Origin: DATAOG01 sp963798075
GTDB taxonomy: Bacteria; Pseudomonadota; Alphaproteobacteria; Geminicoccales; Geminicoccaceae
Assembly (NCBI GenBank): GCA_963798075.1
Contig: CAWCRU010000002.1
Location: forward strand, 20,267 to 84,266
Direction of reading: 5' to 3'
DNA length: 64,000 nt
Made by a program: the position numbers and the translations under genes. Numbering within the stretch: position 1 is the first letter of the stretch; each line of letters starts with the position of its first letter. Below, in pieces: positions 51,431-64,000 of the stretch. The notes below the pieces were generated by a model. The model was not told where the DNA came from. It did no database searches and saw only the letters and a program-made list of their open reading frames with translations.

Positions 51431-53053
51431 TCAGGCCGCCGGCTGGTCGATCGGCCGGCCCGCCAGGGCCTGCTCGATCAGCAGGGCGGTCGCGGCCGCG
51501 CCATAGAAGGCGACGAAGGTGCCAAAGCGCGGCCCCTCGGTCTGCCCGAGCAGGATCTCGTAGAGCGCCCGGAACCAGCCGCGCAGGTTGGCGGCAAAGC
51601 CATGCCGCTTGCCGATCTCGTAGACCTCCTCTTGGATCGCCAGGGCCCCCTGCTCGAAGCCCGCCTGCTCGAGGCCGGAGCGCCGCTCGAACCCATCGAG
51701 CCAGCGCGCGAGCTCCTCGAGCGCCGGCCGCTCGGCAGCCGTGGGCAACCGGTAGGCCTTGGCGGGCTTGACGAAATCCCGGTAGTAGGCAAGCGCGTGT
51801 CCGACCAGCTCGTCCAGCAGCGGCGCGTTCGCAGGCGTCGCCTGGCTTGCGTAGCGGTTGATGAAGCCCCAGAGCACGTCCTTCGCCTCGGCGTTCACGA
51901 CCGAGGCGAGATTCAGCAGCATCGAGAAGCTGATCGGCAGGCCGCCCGGGGGCGGCTGGCCGTTATGGATGTGCCAGACCGGGTTGTGGTAGCGCTGCTC
52001 CAGGGTCTGCTCGGGAAAACGGTCGAGCAGGCCGAAATAGTCGTCGACGTTGCGCGGGATCACGTCGAAATAGAGCCGCTTGGCCTTGCGCGGCGCCTGA
52101 TACATGAAGAGCTTCAGGCTCTCCTTGGTGCCGTAGGTGAGCCACTGGTCGCAGGTGAGGCCGTTGCCCTTGGACTTCGAGATCTTCTGGCCGCCTTCGT
52201 CCAGGAACATCTCGTAGGCAAAGCCCGCGGGCGGCGTGCCGCCGAGGATGCGGCAGATCTGCCCGGAAAGCTTGGCCGAGTCGATCAAGTCCTTGCCGTA
52301 CATCTCGTAGTCGACCTCGAGCGCTGCCCAGCGCATCGCCCAGTCCGGCCGCCACTGCAGCTTCGCCTGGCCGTCCAGGGCCGACTGCTCGACCAGCCGG
52401 CCGGCCTCGTTCCGGTAGGTCACGGTGCCGGCCTCGGGATCGGTCGCAAGGATCGGCACCTGGAGCACGCGGCCGCTCTCCGGACAGACCGGCAGGATCG
52501 GGCTGTAGGTCTCGCGCCGCTCGGAGCCAAGCGTCGGCAGCACGACCCGCAGGATCGCCTCGTGCCGCTCGAGCACGCGCCGCAGCGCCTCGTTGAAGCG
52601 CCCCGAGCGGTAGCATTCGGTGGCGCTCACGAACTCGTAGTCGAACCCGAAGCCGTCCAGGAACGCCTTCAGACGCGCGTTCATGTTCGCGCCGTAACTC
52701 TCTGCGGTACCGAACGGATCCGGGATCGCCGTCAAAGGCTTGTGAAGATGCTCGGCGACCTTACCGCGATCCGGAATGTTGTCGGGCACGGCGCGCAGCC
52801 CGTCCATGTCGTCGGAAAAGGCATAGAGCTTGGATGGCCAGCCCGAGAGCAGCTCGAACATCCGGCGCACCAGCGAAGTCCGGAAAACCTCGGCGAAGGT
52901 GCCGATGTGCGGCAGACCCGACGGCCCATAGCCGGTCTCGAACAGCACGAACCCCTTGGCCGGCATCCGGCCGCCCAGCCGCTCGATCAGCCCGACGGCC
53001 TCGACCACCGGCCAAGCCTTGCTCGTGCGCAACAGCTCCAGATCCTCCGCCAT
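51431..53053 (-). CDS. lysK: Lysyl-tRNA synthetase, class I
   Basis: A 540-aa class I LysRS, structurally unrelated to the common class II enzyme and typical of archaea, spirochaetes and alphaproteobacteria. The HIGH motif is PSGLPHIGTF (His49) and the KMSKS motif is KISKSKGNG. AFSDDMDGLRAVPDNIPDR, DDYEMYGKDLIDSAKLSG-like EVDYEMYGKDLIDSAKL, and the helical C-terminal domain agree with the family in order and length. It charges tRNA-Lys. Followed 18 bases later by rsmB on the same strand; a class II lysS is not in the window. Confidence 0.95.
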   Translation of the reverse strand: MAEDLELLRTSKAWPVVEAVGLIERLGGRMPAKGFVLFETGYGPSGLPHIGTFAEVFRTSLVRRMFELLSGWPSKLYAFSDDMDGLRAVPDNIPDRGKVAEHLHKPLTAIPDPFGTAESYGANMNARLKAFLDGFGFDYEFVSATECYRSGRFNEALRRVLERHEAILRVVLPTLGSERRETYSPILPVCPESGRVLQVPILATDPEAGTVTYRNEAGRLVEQSALDGQAKLQWRPDWAMRWAALEVDYEMYGKDLIDSAKLSGQICRILGGTPPAGFAYEMFLDEGGQKISKSKGNGLTCDQWLTYGTKESLKLFMYQAPRKAKRLYFDVIPRNVDDYFGLLDRFPEQTLEQRYHNPVWHIHNGQPPPGGLPISFSMLLNLASVVNAEAKDVLWGFINRYASQATPANAPLLDELVGHALAYYRDFVKPAKAYRLPTAAERPALEELARWLDGFERRSGLEQAGFEQGALAIQEEVYEIGKRHGFAANLRGWFRALYEILLGQTEGPRFGTFVAFYGAAATALLIEQALAGRPIDQPAA

Positions 53054-53192
53054 GGCTCAACCTCTACCGTCCGCTGCTCACCCAGGCAATGATCGATGCC
53101 TGTATCCGCCCGGGCCGCGGCGTGCCGTCAAGCTCGGAGACTGCTCGGAGGTATTGATTTCGTGATTTGGAGATCCGATCGTTAGCCCGGCC

Positions 53193-53817
53193 TCAAAAAG
53201 GCCATTGGCCTCTCAGGATGCTCAGCGTCGGCCATGCCATGACGACATCGATGCCGCAGATGAAATAGATGGCATCGAAGCGGTCTTTCCAAGGTTCCGT
53301 TAGGCGCGCCAGTTCCTCGGGTAAGAGCGCCGTCGTTGTGCAAACGAGCAACGTCGTGGCTGCCGCTCCGGCGTAGTGTCTGTCCGCTTTCTTGCCTACT
53401 ACCCTTGGGACCGCCGCGCGTGCGCTTGCCTGATATTCCTCGGGAGACTCGGCCAAGACTAGTTCTCCTCGCTCCGTCTTGGCGCGTAGCTCGCGCCATT
53501 CCTTAAACATCTTCTTGTCCGCCGCGAGGGCTATCGTGACCTCGATGTTCAGGTGGAGGCCGTCGGCCCTCAGCTGAGCGTCTGGGAAGCCGCCGTCGGC
53601 CAGGAGTCGTTACCTCACACAGCTCACGGTTGTCACGCCAGATCGACCCGAACCAGCCTACGTGAAAGGCTTCGCGCAAGTAGTGCGGCGGGGCCCTGTC
53701 GGTGCAGAAGAACGTCTGCAAGCCCACGTCAGCCGCGTGATAGAACTCGCTCGGCTCGCGCCATTCCTCAAACCAACTTCTCGGGTCGGCTGAATCGGCC
53801 ATCGGCCGCGTCAGCAT
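53193..53817 (-). CDS. Uncharacterised protein, one frame break
   Basis: Begins MLTRPMADSADPRSWFEEWR, then EPSEFYHAADVGLQTFFCTD, HYLREAFHVGWFGSIWRDN, RELCEVT. One extra base near 53604-53608 shifts the frame; the other frame continues LLADGGFPDAQLRADGLHLN, IEVTIALAADKKMFKEWREL, VVGKKADRHYAGAAATTLLV, DAIYFICGIDVVMAWPTLSI and ends RGQWPF. The repaired length is about 207 aa. No family recognised. The start overlaps the lipoprotein gene stop, so the two form an operon. The sequence here is clearly less G+C-rich than the flanking genes, suggesting acquisition from elsewhere. Confidence 0.65.
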
Positions 53818-54425
53818 GGCAAGCCGGGTGCCGGGATGGTGATTGTTCGCGGCCGGCCGCTCTCGCCGGGAAAGTCGTTGAACACCGCTTCGAGAATTGG
53901 ATCGATGACTGCGCTCAGTGCGCGGCATCTGCCTGTGCTAACGGCGGTCATTTGATAGACCTGTTGCGACTCCTCTCCTTCCTGATGCGGCACTCTGACG
54001 ATGCCGACGACGAGGGCGCGAGGGTACTGCCTCGCAACCGTGGTAACTCCGCCGTACCAGCCACCGCCCATGAAGTCCGGAGTGATGCTGCCGCTCGTGT
54101 AAGCGGCGCCAGGTTGCTGCGGGCCGACCCCGTAAGCAAGCGCCGCAACGTAATCCGGGGGCGCTTTTGGGTCCGGTGAGACAACTTGGAAACCTGCATC
54201 AACCAGCTTGCCGGCCAGTTTGGAAGCGTAGGTTCTGAACTCTATCGTGTCGGCCCTATTTGGGTCAGCAGCTACGACCGCGATTGTTTGACCCACATAG
54301 TCTTTCGGCAGATCTTGGAACACTTCAACGTTGGTCGTGACTTGATCGCGTGCGCACCCGACAAGGACAAGCGCTAAGCATATTATCGCGCCGATCCTCG
54401 CTACTGATGCCCCCTTCGATGCCAT
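53811..54425 (-). CDS. DUF4136-like lipoprotein
   Basis: A 204-aa lipoprotein. The signal ARIGAIICLALVLVGCARDQ contains lipobox LVGC. The mature part VEVFQDLPKDYVGQTIAVVA, IEFRTYASKLAGKLVDAGFQ, PPDYVAALAYGVGPQQPG and a C-terminal domain (RALVVGIVRVPHQEGEESQQ, VIDPILEAVFNDFPGESGRP) resembles DUF4136 proteins of the envelope. Base composition is lower in G+C than in the neighbours. The ATG at 54425 is preferred over 54455. Confidence 0.75.
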   Translation of the reverse strand: MASKGASVARIGAIICLALVLVGCARDQVTTNVEVFQDLPKDYVGQTIAVVAADPNRADTIEFRTYASKLAGKLVDAGFQVVSPDPKAPPDYVAALAYGVGPQQPGAAYTSGSITPDFMGGGWYGGVTTVARQYPRALVVGIVRVPHQEGEESQQVYQMTAVSTGRCRALSAVIDPILEAVFNDFPGESGRPRTITIPAPGLPC

Positions 54426-54519
54426 TCCAGACACTCCGACAGCCGCAGCGGCCACGAGGCAGGCAACCGTAGCACGCCTCCAATCGCCATGCCACTCTAC
54501 CCAAGGTAGTATCGCCGGT

Positions 54520-55410
54520 TCACCAGCGCAAGGTGGCGATCGCGGCCGTGGGGAACTGGCCGTGACGGGCGCACAGCGCGGCGAGGCGCTCGGGGGCCGG
54601 CGACTCGCCGGGGCGGATGCCGAGCTCTGCGGCGTGGATGCCGCGGGTCACGAGCAGGCTGTCGTAGCCCGCGGCGGCGGCGCCCTTGATGTCGGTCACG
54701 AGGCTGTCGCCGACGACCAGGATGCAGGCGTCTTCGGGCTGGCCGAGAGCGCGGGCGGTGCGGTGGAAGATCAAAGGATCAGGCTTGCCGTGGTAGATCA
54801 CCCGGCCGCCCTGCTCGAGGTAGCGTTGCGCGAGCAGGCCCGCGCAGGGGCTCGTGATGCCGCTCTGGCGGTGCACGACGAGGTCGGGGTTGACGCAGAG
54901 CATCGGCAGCTTGCCGGCTCTGGCCGCCGCGAACAGGGGATCGTAGCTGGCGAGCGGGTCGGCCTCGTCGAACAGGCCGACCGTGAGCAGGAAATTCGCC
55001 TGCTCGACGGCCTCGACGCGGCGATAGTCGAGGCCCTCGACCAGATCTATATCCCAGGCGGGGCCGATATAGAGGTAGGCGCGCCCGAGGGCGGCGTGCT
55101 CGGGGCGATCACGCAGCGCGAGCGCGTCGTGCGCCGCCTCGCCCGAGGTCATGAGCAGGTCGTAGGCGTCGGGGGGGACGCCGATCGCGGTCAGACGGCG
55201 GGCGGCAGAGGCGGCGCGCCGCGGCGCGTTCGAGAGCAGCGCCACGGGCTTGCCCGCCGCCCGCAGTGCGGCCAGCGTCTCGAGCACGCCCGGATAGGGC
55301 TCGATGCCACCGTGGATCACGCCCCAGAGATCGACGATCAGGGCGTCATAGGCGGGGGCGATCTCGCCCAGGCTTGAGAGCAGCGGAACCGGCGCTGCCG
55401 GCGTCACCAA
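54520..55410 (-). CDS. HAD class IIA phosphatase (NagD-like, TIGR01459-type)
   Basis: A 296-aa HAD hydrolase. Motif I is YDALIVDLWGVIHGGIEPYP, a D-x-W variant of D-x-D (V-D-L-W-G) seen in the TIGR01459 group. Motif II is ALLSNAPRRA (Ser). Motif III/IV is VIYHGKPDPLIFHRTARAL and ILVVGDSLVTDIKGAAAAGY. A type IIA cap lies in between. The second motif I Asp is replaced by Trp here, as in that subfamily. Substrate unknown. It stands alone. Confidence 0.88.
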   Translation of the reverse strand: MVTPAAPVPLLSSLGEIAPAYDALIVDLWGVIHGGIEPYPGVLETLAALRAAGKPVALLSNAPRRAASAARRLTAIGVPPDAYDLLMTSGEAAHDALALRDRPEHAALGRAYLYIGPAWDIDLVEGLDYRRVEAVEQANFLLTVGLFDEADPLASYDPLFAAARAGKLPMLCVNPDLVVHRQSGITSPCAGLLAQRYLEQGGRVIYHGKPDPLIFHRTARALGQPEDACILVVGDSLVTDIKGAAAAGYDSLLVTRGIHAAELGIRPGESPAPERLAALCARHGQFPTAAIATLRW

Positions 55411-55509
55411 GGGGCATGTCCTCCGCGTCGGGGCCGCAGCCGCGAGCGCCGGGTCTATGCCATGGACCGGCCCCCCTTGGGAAGCCGCGGCGGCTCGCGC
55501 GTCCGGCGC

Positions 55510-56574
55510 TCAGGCGGCGTGCGGGCGCGCCAGGTCGAAGGCGCCGTCGGCGGCCGAGAGCGCCCAATCGCCGGGCAGCGCTATCGCGCCCTCGTCGAAC
55601 CCGACGCGGCTCACCAGGAGCCGCGGTCCGGCCGGCCCGAAGGCGCGCTGCAGCTCGAGCAGGACCGGATCGATCGGGTCATCGGCGGCGCCGAGCGCAA
55701 AGCGCGCCGCTTCGAGCAGCACGAAATCGAAGCCGCCCGCGCCGAGCTCGGCCGCATCGAGCGGCGGCGGGCCGATCCGCCGCAGACAGAAGCGCACGCC
55801 GCGCCGCCGCATGCGCGCCTGCGCCGCGCCGCCCGGCTGATCGCGCAGCGCGTGATCGAGCGCCAGCACCAGCTGCGCGCCGAGCGCCGGGTCGTCGCCG
55901 AGCTGGCGCTCGAGCTCGGCGGCGAAGGCGGGATCGCACAGACTGTCGTCCGCGATGCCGCACACCATCGTCACCTCGCGCTCCTCGGCGCGGGCCTCGC
56001 GCAGCAGCTCGGCCGCGCGCCGCAGCAGGCGCTGATCGATCGTGCCGAGCAGCCCGCAGCGCGCCGCGCTCGCCCGATAGCGCGCCGGCGCGAGCGGGCT
56101 GTCGTCGGCACCATGCAGGCGCGGCAAGGCGTGATAGAGCGCGGCGGCCGGCCGCTCCAGGCTCGCGATCGGCCGCAGACCGACGTCGACCCGCCCCTCG
56201 GCAAGCAGCTGCTGCAGCTCGCGCGGGCCGATCGTGCCGGGCGCCTCCAGGCGAACCTGCAAGGGCCACCGCTCCTCGGGCGGTCGCTCCGGCGCCGCAC
56301 TTCCGGCGGTCGCTGCCGCCGGCGCCCCGGTTGCAAGTGCCGCGCGGCGGCGGGCCGCCGGCGCCGGCGCGGCCGCTGCCGGCTCGGCGGAGCGGTCGCG
56401 GCGCCGGACCCGGCGCAGGCGCAACAGCGCCCCGAACCCCACCACCGCGATCACGGTGGTGAGCGCGAGCGGCCCGACCAGCGGTTCGATCAGCGGCGCC
56501 GGCAACAGCAGGACGGCGGCCGCCACCCCTGCCAGATAGCCGAGCAGCAGCGCCAGCCAGAACAGAGTCGGCAT
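55510..56574 (-). CDS. Membrane protein with degenerate EAL-like domain
   Basis: A 354-aa protein from the ATG at 56574 (behind GGAGGTG). Two membrane helices at residues 1-50 (FWLALLLGYLAGVAAAVLLL, LALTTVIAVVGFGALLRLRR), then an Ala/Pro-rich linker and from about residue 125 a fold matching EAL domains: VDVGLRPIASLERPAAALYH, TIDQRLLRRAAELLREARAE, AFAAELERQLGDDPALGAQL, VRFCLRRIGPPPLDAAELGA, GFDFVLLEAARFALG, PRLLVSRVGFDEGAIAL. The signature E-A-L-x-R reads H-A-L-P-R and the D-D-F-G-T-G segment is lost, so phosphodiesterase activity is unlikely. It may bind c-di-GMP or act as scaffold. The frame is open to 57162 as a shadow. Confidence 0.75.
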   Translation of the reverse strand: MPTLFWLALLLGYLAGVAAAVLLLPAPLIEPLVGPLALTTVIAVVGFGALLRLRRVRRRDRSAEPAAAAPAPAARRRAALATGAPAAATAGSAAPERPPEERWPLQVRLEAPGTIGPRELQQLLAEGRVDVGLRPIASLERPAAALYHALPRLHGADDSPLAPARYRASAARCGLLGTIDQRLLRRAAELLREARAEEREVTMVCGIADDSLCDPAFAAELERQLGDDPALGAQLVLALDHALRDQPGGAAQARMRRRGVRFCLRRIGPPPLDAAELGAGGFDFVLLEAARFALGAADDPIDPVLLELQRAFGPAGPRLLVSRVGFDEGAIALPGDWALSAADGAFDLARPHAA

Positions 56575-56711
56575 GATGGTCACCTCCGTCAGAGGCGACC
56601 AAGCTTGCTGGTTGAATCTTGTCTTAAGGTTAACGGCGGGATCCGTGAGCGCCGGCCGCTGCCACATCGACTTCGCTCGTCCTTGGCTCGTTCGTCCCGG
56701 GCGCGCGCGGA

Positions 56712-58918
56712 TCAGGCGGCGCGCTCGAGAAACACCGTGCCCAGCGGCGGCAGGGTCAAGGCCAGCGAATACGGGCGGCCGTGCGAGCCGAAGTCGTCGG
56801 CGCTGAGGCCGCCGCCATTGCCGATGTTGGCGCCGCCGTAGACCCCGGCATCGCTGTTGACCCGCTCGCGGTAGTGGCCGGGCAGCGGCACGCCGATCCG
56901 GTAGCCGTAGCGCGGCACCGGCGTGAAGTTCGAGACCACGACCACGATCCGCTCGGGATCGGCGCCGCGGCGCAGGAAGGCGAGCACGCTCTGCTCGTTG
57001 TCGTGGAGCTCGAGCCACTCGAAGCCCTCGGCCTCGCAGTCGCGCTCGTGCAGCGCCGGCAGCTCGCGATAGAGATGGTTGAGATCGCGCACCAGCTGCT
57101 GCACGCCCCGATGCGCCGCATGGTCGAGCAGATGCCAGTCCAGGCTGGCATCGTGGTTCCACTCGCGCCCCTGCGCGAACTCGCCGCCCATGAACAAAAG
57201 CTTCTTGCCCGGATGGCCGAACATGAAGCCGTAATAGGCGCGCAGGTTCGCGAACTTCTGCCAGCCGTCGCCCGGCATCTTCGCCAAGAGCGAGCCCTTG
57301 CCGTGCACGACCTCGTCATGGCTGAGCGGCAGGATGAAGTTCTCGGTGAACGCGTAGATCAGGCCAAAGGTCAGCTCGTGGTGATGATACTTGCGATGCA
57401 CGGGATCTTCGCTGATGTAGTGGAGCGTATCGTGCATCCAGCCCATGTTCCATTTGTAGCCGAAGCCGAGACCACCGAGATAGACCGGCCGCGAGACGCC
57501 GGGCCAGGCGGTCGAACTCCTCCGCGATCGTGGTCGCACCCTCGACGTCGCCGTAGGCGAGCTCGTTGAGCCGGCGCAAAAGCGCGATCGCGGCCAGGTT
57601 CTCGTTGCCGCCGTGCTCGTTCGGGATCCACTCGCCCGCCTTGCGCGAGTAGTCGAGATAAAGCATCGAGGCGACCGCGTCGACCCGCAGGCCGTCGATG
57701 TGATAATGCTTGAGCCAGAACAGCGCGTTGGCGAGCAGGAAGTTCGCGACCTCGCGCCGGCCATAATTGTAGATCAGCGTGTTCCAGTCGAGATGGAAGC
57801 CGAGGCGCGGGTCGGCGTGCTCGTAGAGGTGGGTGCCGTCGAAATAGCCGAGACCGTGCGGATCGGTCGGGAAATGCCCGGGGACCCAGTCGAGCAAGAG
57901 CCCGATGCCGGCCGCATGGCAGCGGTCGACGAAGCGGGCGAACGCCTCCGGCGGCCCGTGCCGGCTGGTCGGCGCGAACAGGCCGATCGGCTGATAGCCC
58001 CAGGAGCCGTCGAACGGGTACTCCGAGACCGGCAAAAGCTCGAGGTGGGTGAAGCCCATCTCCTTGACGTAGCTGACCAGCCGGTCCGCCAGCTCGTCAT
58101 AGCTCAGATAGCGGTTGCCCTGCTCCGGCACCCGCATCCAGGAGCCGATGTGGCACTCGTAGATCGAGATCGGCGCCTCGCGGGCGTTGCTGCGCGCACG
58201 CGCATGGATCCACTCGGCATCCGACCAGGCGGGCGGGTCGAGCCCGGCGACCACGGAGGCGGTCCGCGGCGGATGCTCGGCGGCGAACGCCAGCGGGTCG
58301 GCCTTGAGCGGCAACAGCTCGCCGTGCGGCCCCTTGAGCTCGTATTTATAGACCTCGCCGCGCCCGACGCCCGGCAGGAACAGCTCCCAGACCCCGCACT
58401 CGATGCGCTTTCGCATCGGATGCCGGCGACCGTCCCAGCCGTTGAAGCCGCCGACCACCGAGACCCGCCCGGCGTTCGGCGCCCAGACCAAAAAGGCGGT
58501 GCCGGCGACGCCGTCCAAGGTCATCGGATGGGCGCCGAGCTTCTCGTAGAGGCTGAGGTGGTTGCCCTCGGCCATCAGATAGACGTCGATCTCGCCCAGG
58601 ATCGGGGGGAAGCGGTAAGGGTCGTCGATCTCGACCACCTCGGGGCCGACCTCGAGGCGCAGGCGATAGGCAAAGCGCGCCTTTAAGTCCGGCAACGGGA
58701 TCACGAACAGGCCATCGGCATGGACGCGCGAGAATTCCCCGGCCGCGGCGCCGCTCGCGGCGTCGACCAACCAGACCCGCGCGGCCTGCGGCTGGAAGCT
58801 GCGCACCACGAGGCCGCCTTGCGGGGCGTCGTGCATGCCGAGCTGGGCGAACGGATCGCCATGGTCGCCCCGCACCAGCGCCTCGATGGCGCCCGGATCG
58901 ACCAGCTGCTGTCGGGTC

Positions 58919-58932
<14 letters not shown>
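56712..58932 (-). CDS. glgB: 1,4-alpha-glucan branching enzyme GlgB (one frame break)
   Basis: Makes alpha-1,6 branches in glycogen-like glucan. N-terminal carbohydrate-binding domains (GDPFAQLGMHDAPQGGLVVR; LVWAPNAGRVSVVGGFNGWD) precede the GH13 barrel: HLELLPVSEYPFDGSWGYQP, IDGLRVDAVASMLYLDYSRK (nucleophile Asp), TTIAEE (acid Glu), and ILPLSHDEVVHGKGSL (His-Asp). Near 57517 one extra base breaks the frame just after the acid Glu; the other frame continues STAWPGVSRPVYLGGLGFGY and ends TVFLERAA. The repaired length is about 740 aa, normal. Overlaps the treS-maltokinase stop by 14 bases. Confidence 0.95.
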
Positions 58933-62223
<3,291 letters not shown>

Positions 62224-62254
62224 CGCGTTCCGCCCTCTCGCCAGCACTGACAGA

Positions 62255-64000
<1,746 letters not shown>

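Overview
The window is very G+C-rich chromosomal DNA from what looks like an alphaproteobacterium, possibly Rhodospirillales- or Geminicoccales-like. That placement is an inference from several features: a class I (archaeal-type) lysyl-tRNA synthetase next to rsmB and purH, a propionyl-CoA carboxylase pair, DUF1127 and DUF2270 proteins, a TIGR01459-like HAD phosphatase, and many PIN-type toxin-antitoxin (TA) pairs. I see no rRNA, tRNA, CRISPR array, transposase, integrase or phage genes.

Layout. 0-2.6 kb: the end of a gene cut by the window edge, a PIN/Phd-type TA pair, an HD-domain protein, a DUF1127 protein and a WYL regulator with a perfect 24-bp palindrome upstream. 2.6-12 kb: the propionyl-CoA carboxylase subunits pccA and pccB lie on the same strand but are separated by a resistance and TA block: emrAB with a divergent TetR regulator and two matching operators, two PIN TA pairs and an orphan antitoxin. 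12-18.5 kb: a SAM/cyclase/AAA/TPR signalling protein, a patatin-like protein with altered catalytic residues and an M20 peptidase. 18.5-28.8 kb: envelope and housekeeping functions (lipoproteins, a cold-shock protein, GST, a secreted hydrolase, a PhyH oxygenase, an FKBP, a PKHD hydroxylase, an SDR) and an ECF sigma/anti-sigma pair. 29-34.5 kb: cysQ-like and pmbA genes, a MazEF-like pair, an EamA exporter and ubiD. 34.5-35.2 kb: a gene-free stretch with a long imperfect hairpin and about 12 copies of a 19-bp tandem repeat. 35-43 kb: redoxin, DUF2270, UMF1-type MFS, DUF488, PhoD, a tiny Cys-rich secreted peptide, NUDIX and OsmC. 43-48.4 kb: a tightly overlapped minus-strand operon (small membrane protein, methyltransferase, two paralogous membrane sulfatase-like enzymes). 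48.5-53 kb: lysK-rsmB-purH. 53.2-54.4 kb: a visibly A+T-richer two-gene insert. 54.5-64 kb: a HAD phosphatase, a degenerate EAL-like protein and a GlgE-pathway operon (glgE, a treS-maltokinase fusion, glgB) that runs off the right edge.

How the genes work together. The GlgE block would turn trehalose into maltose, maltose 1-phosphate and then branched alpha-glucan. PccA and PccB form one biotin-dependent carboxylase. EmrA, EmrB and the TetR protein form a self-contained inducible efflux module. The 43-48 kb operon probably modifies a cell-surface or periplasmic polymer.

Caution. Eleven genes contain about 14 single-base frame breaks, including essential ones such as purH. Most are one extra base. 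I read these mainly as sequencing or assembly errors rather than gene decay; the affected genes are annotated across the break and marked. The apparent in-frame joining of emrB to the next antitoxin may have the same cause.
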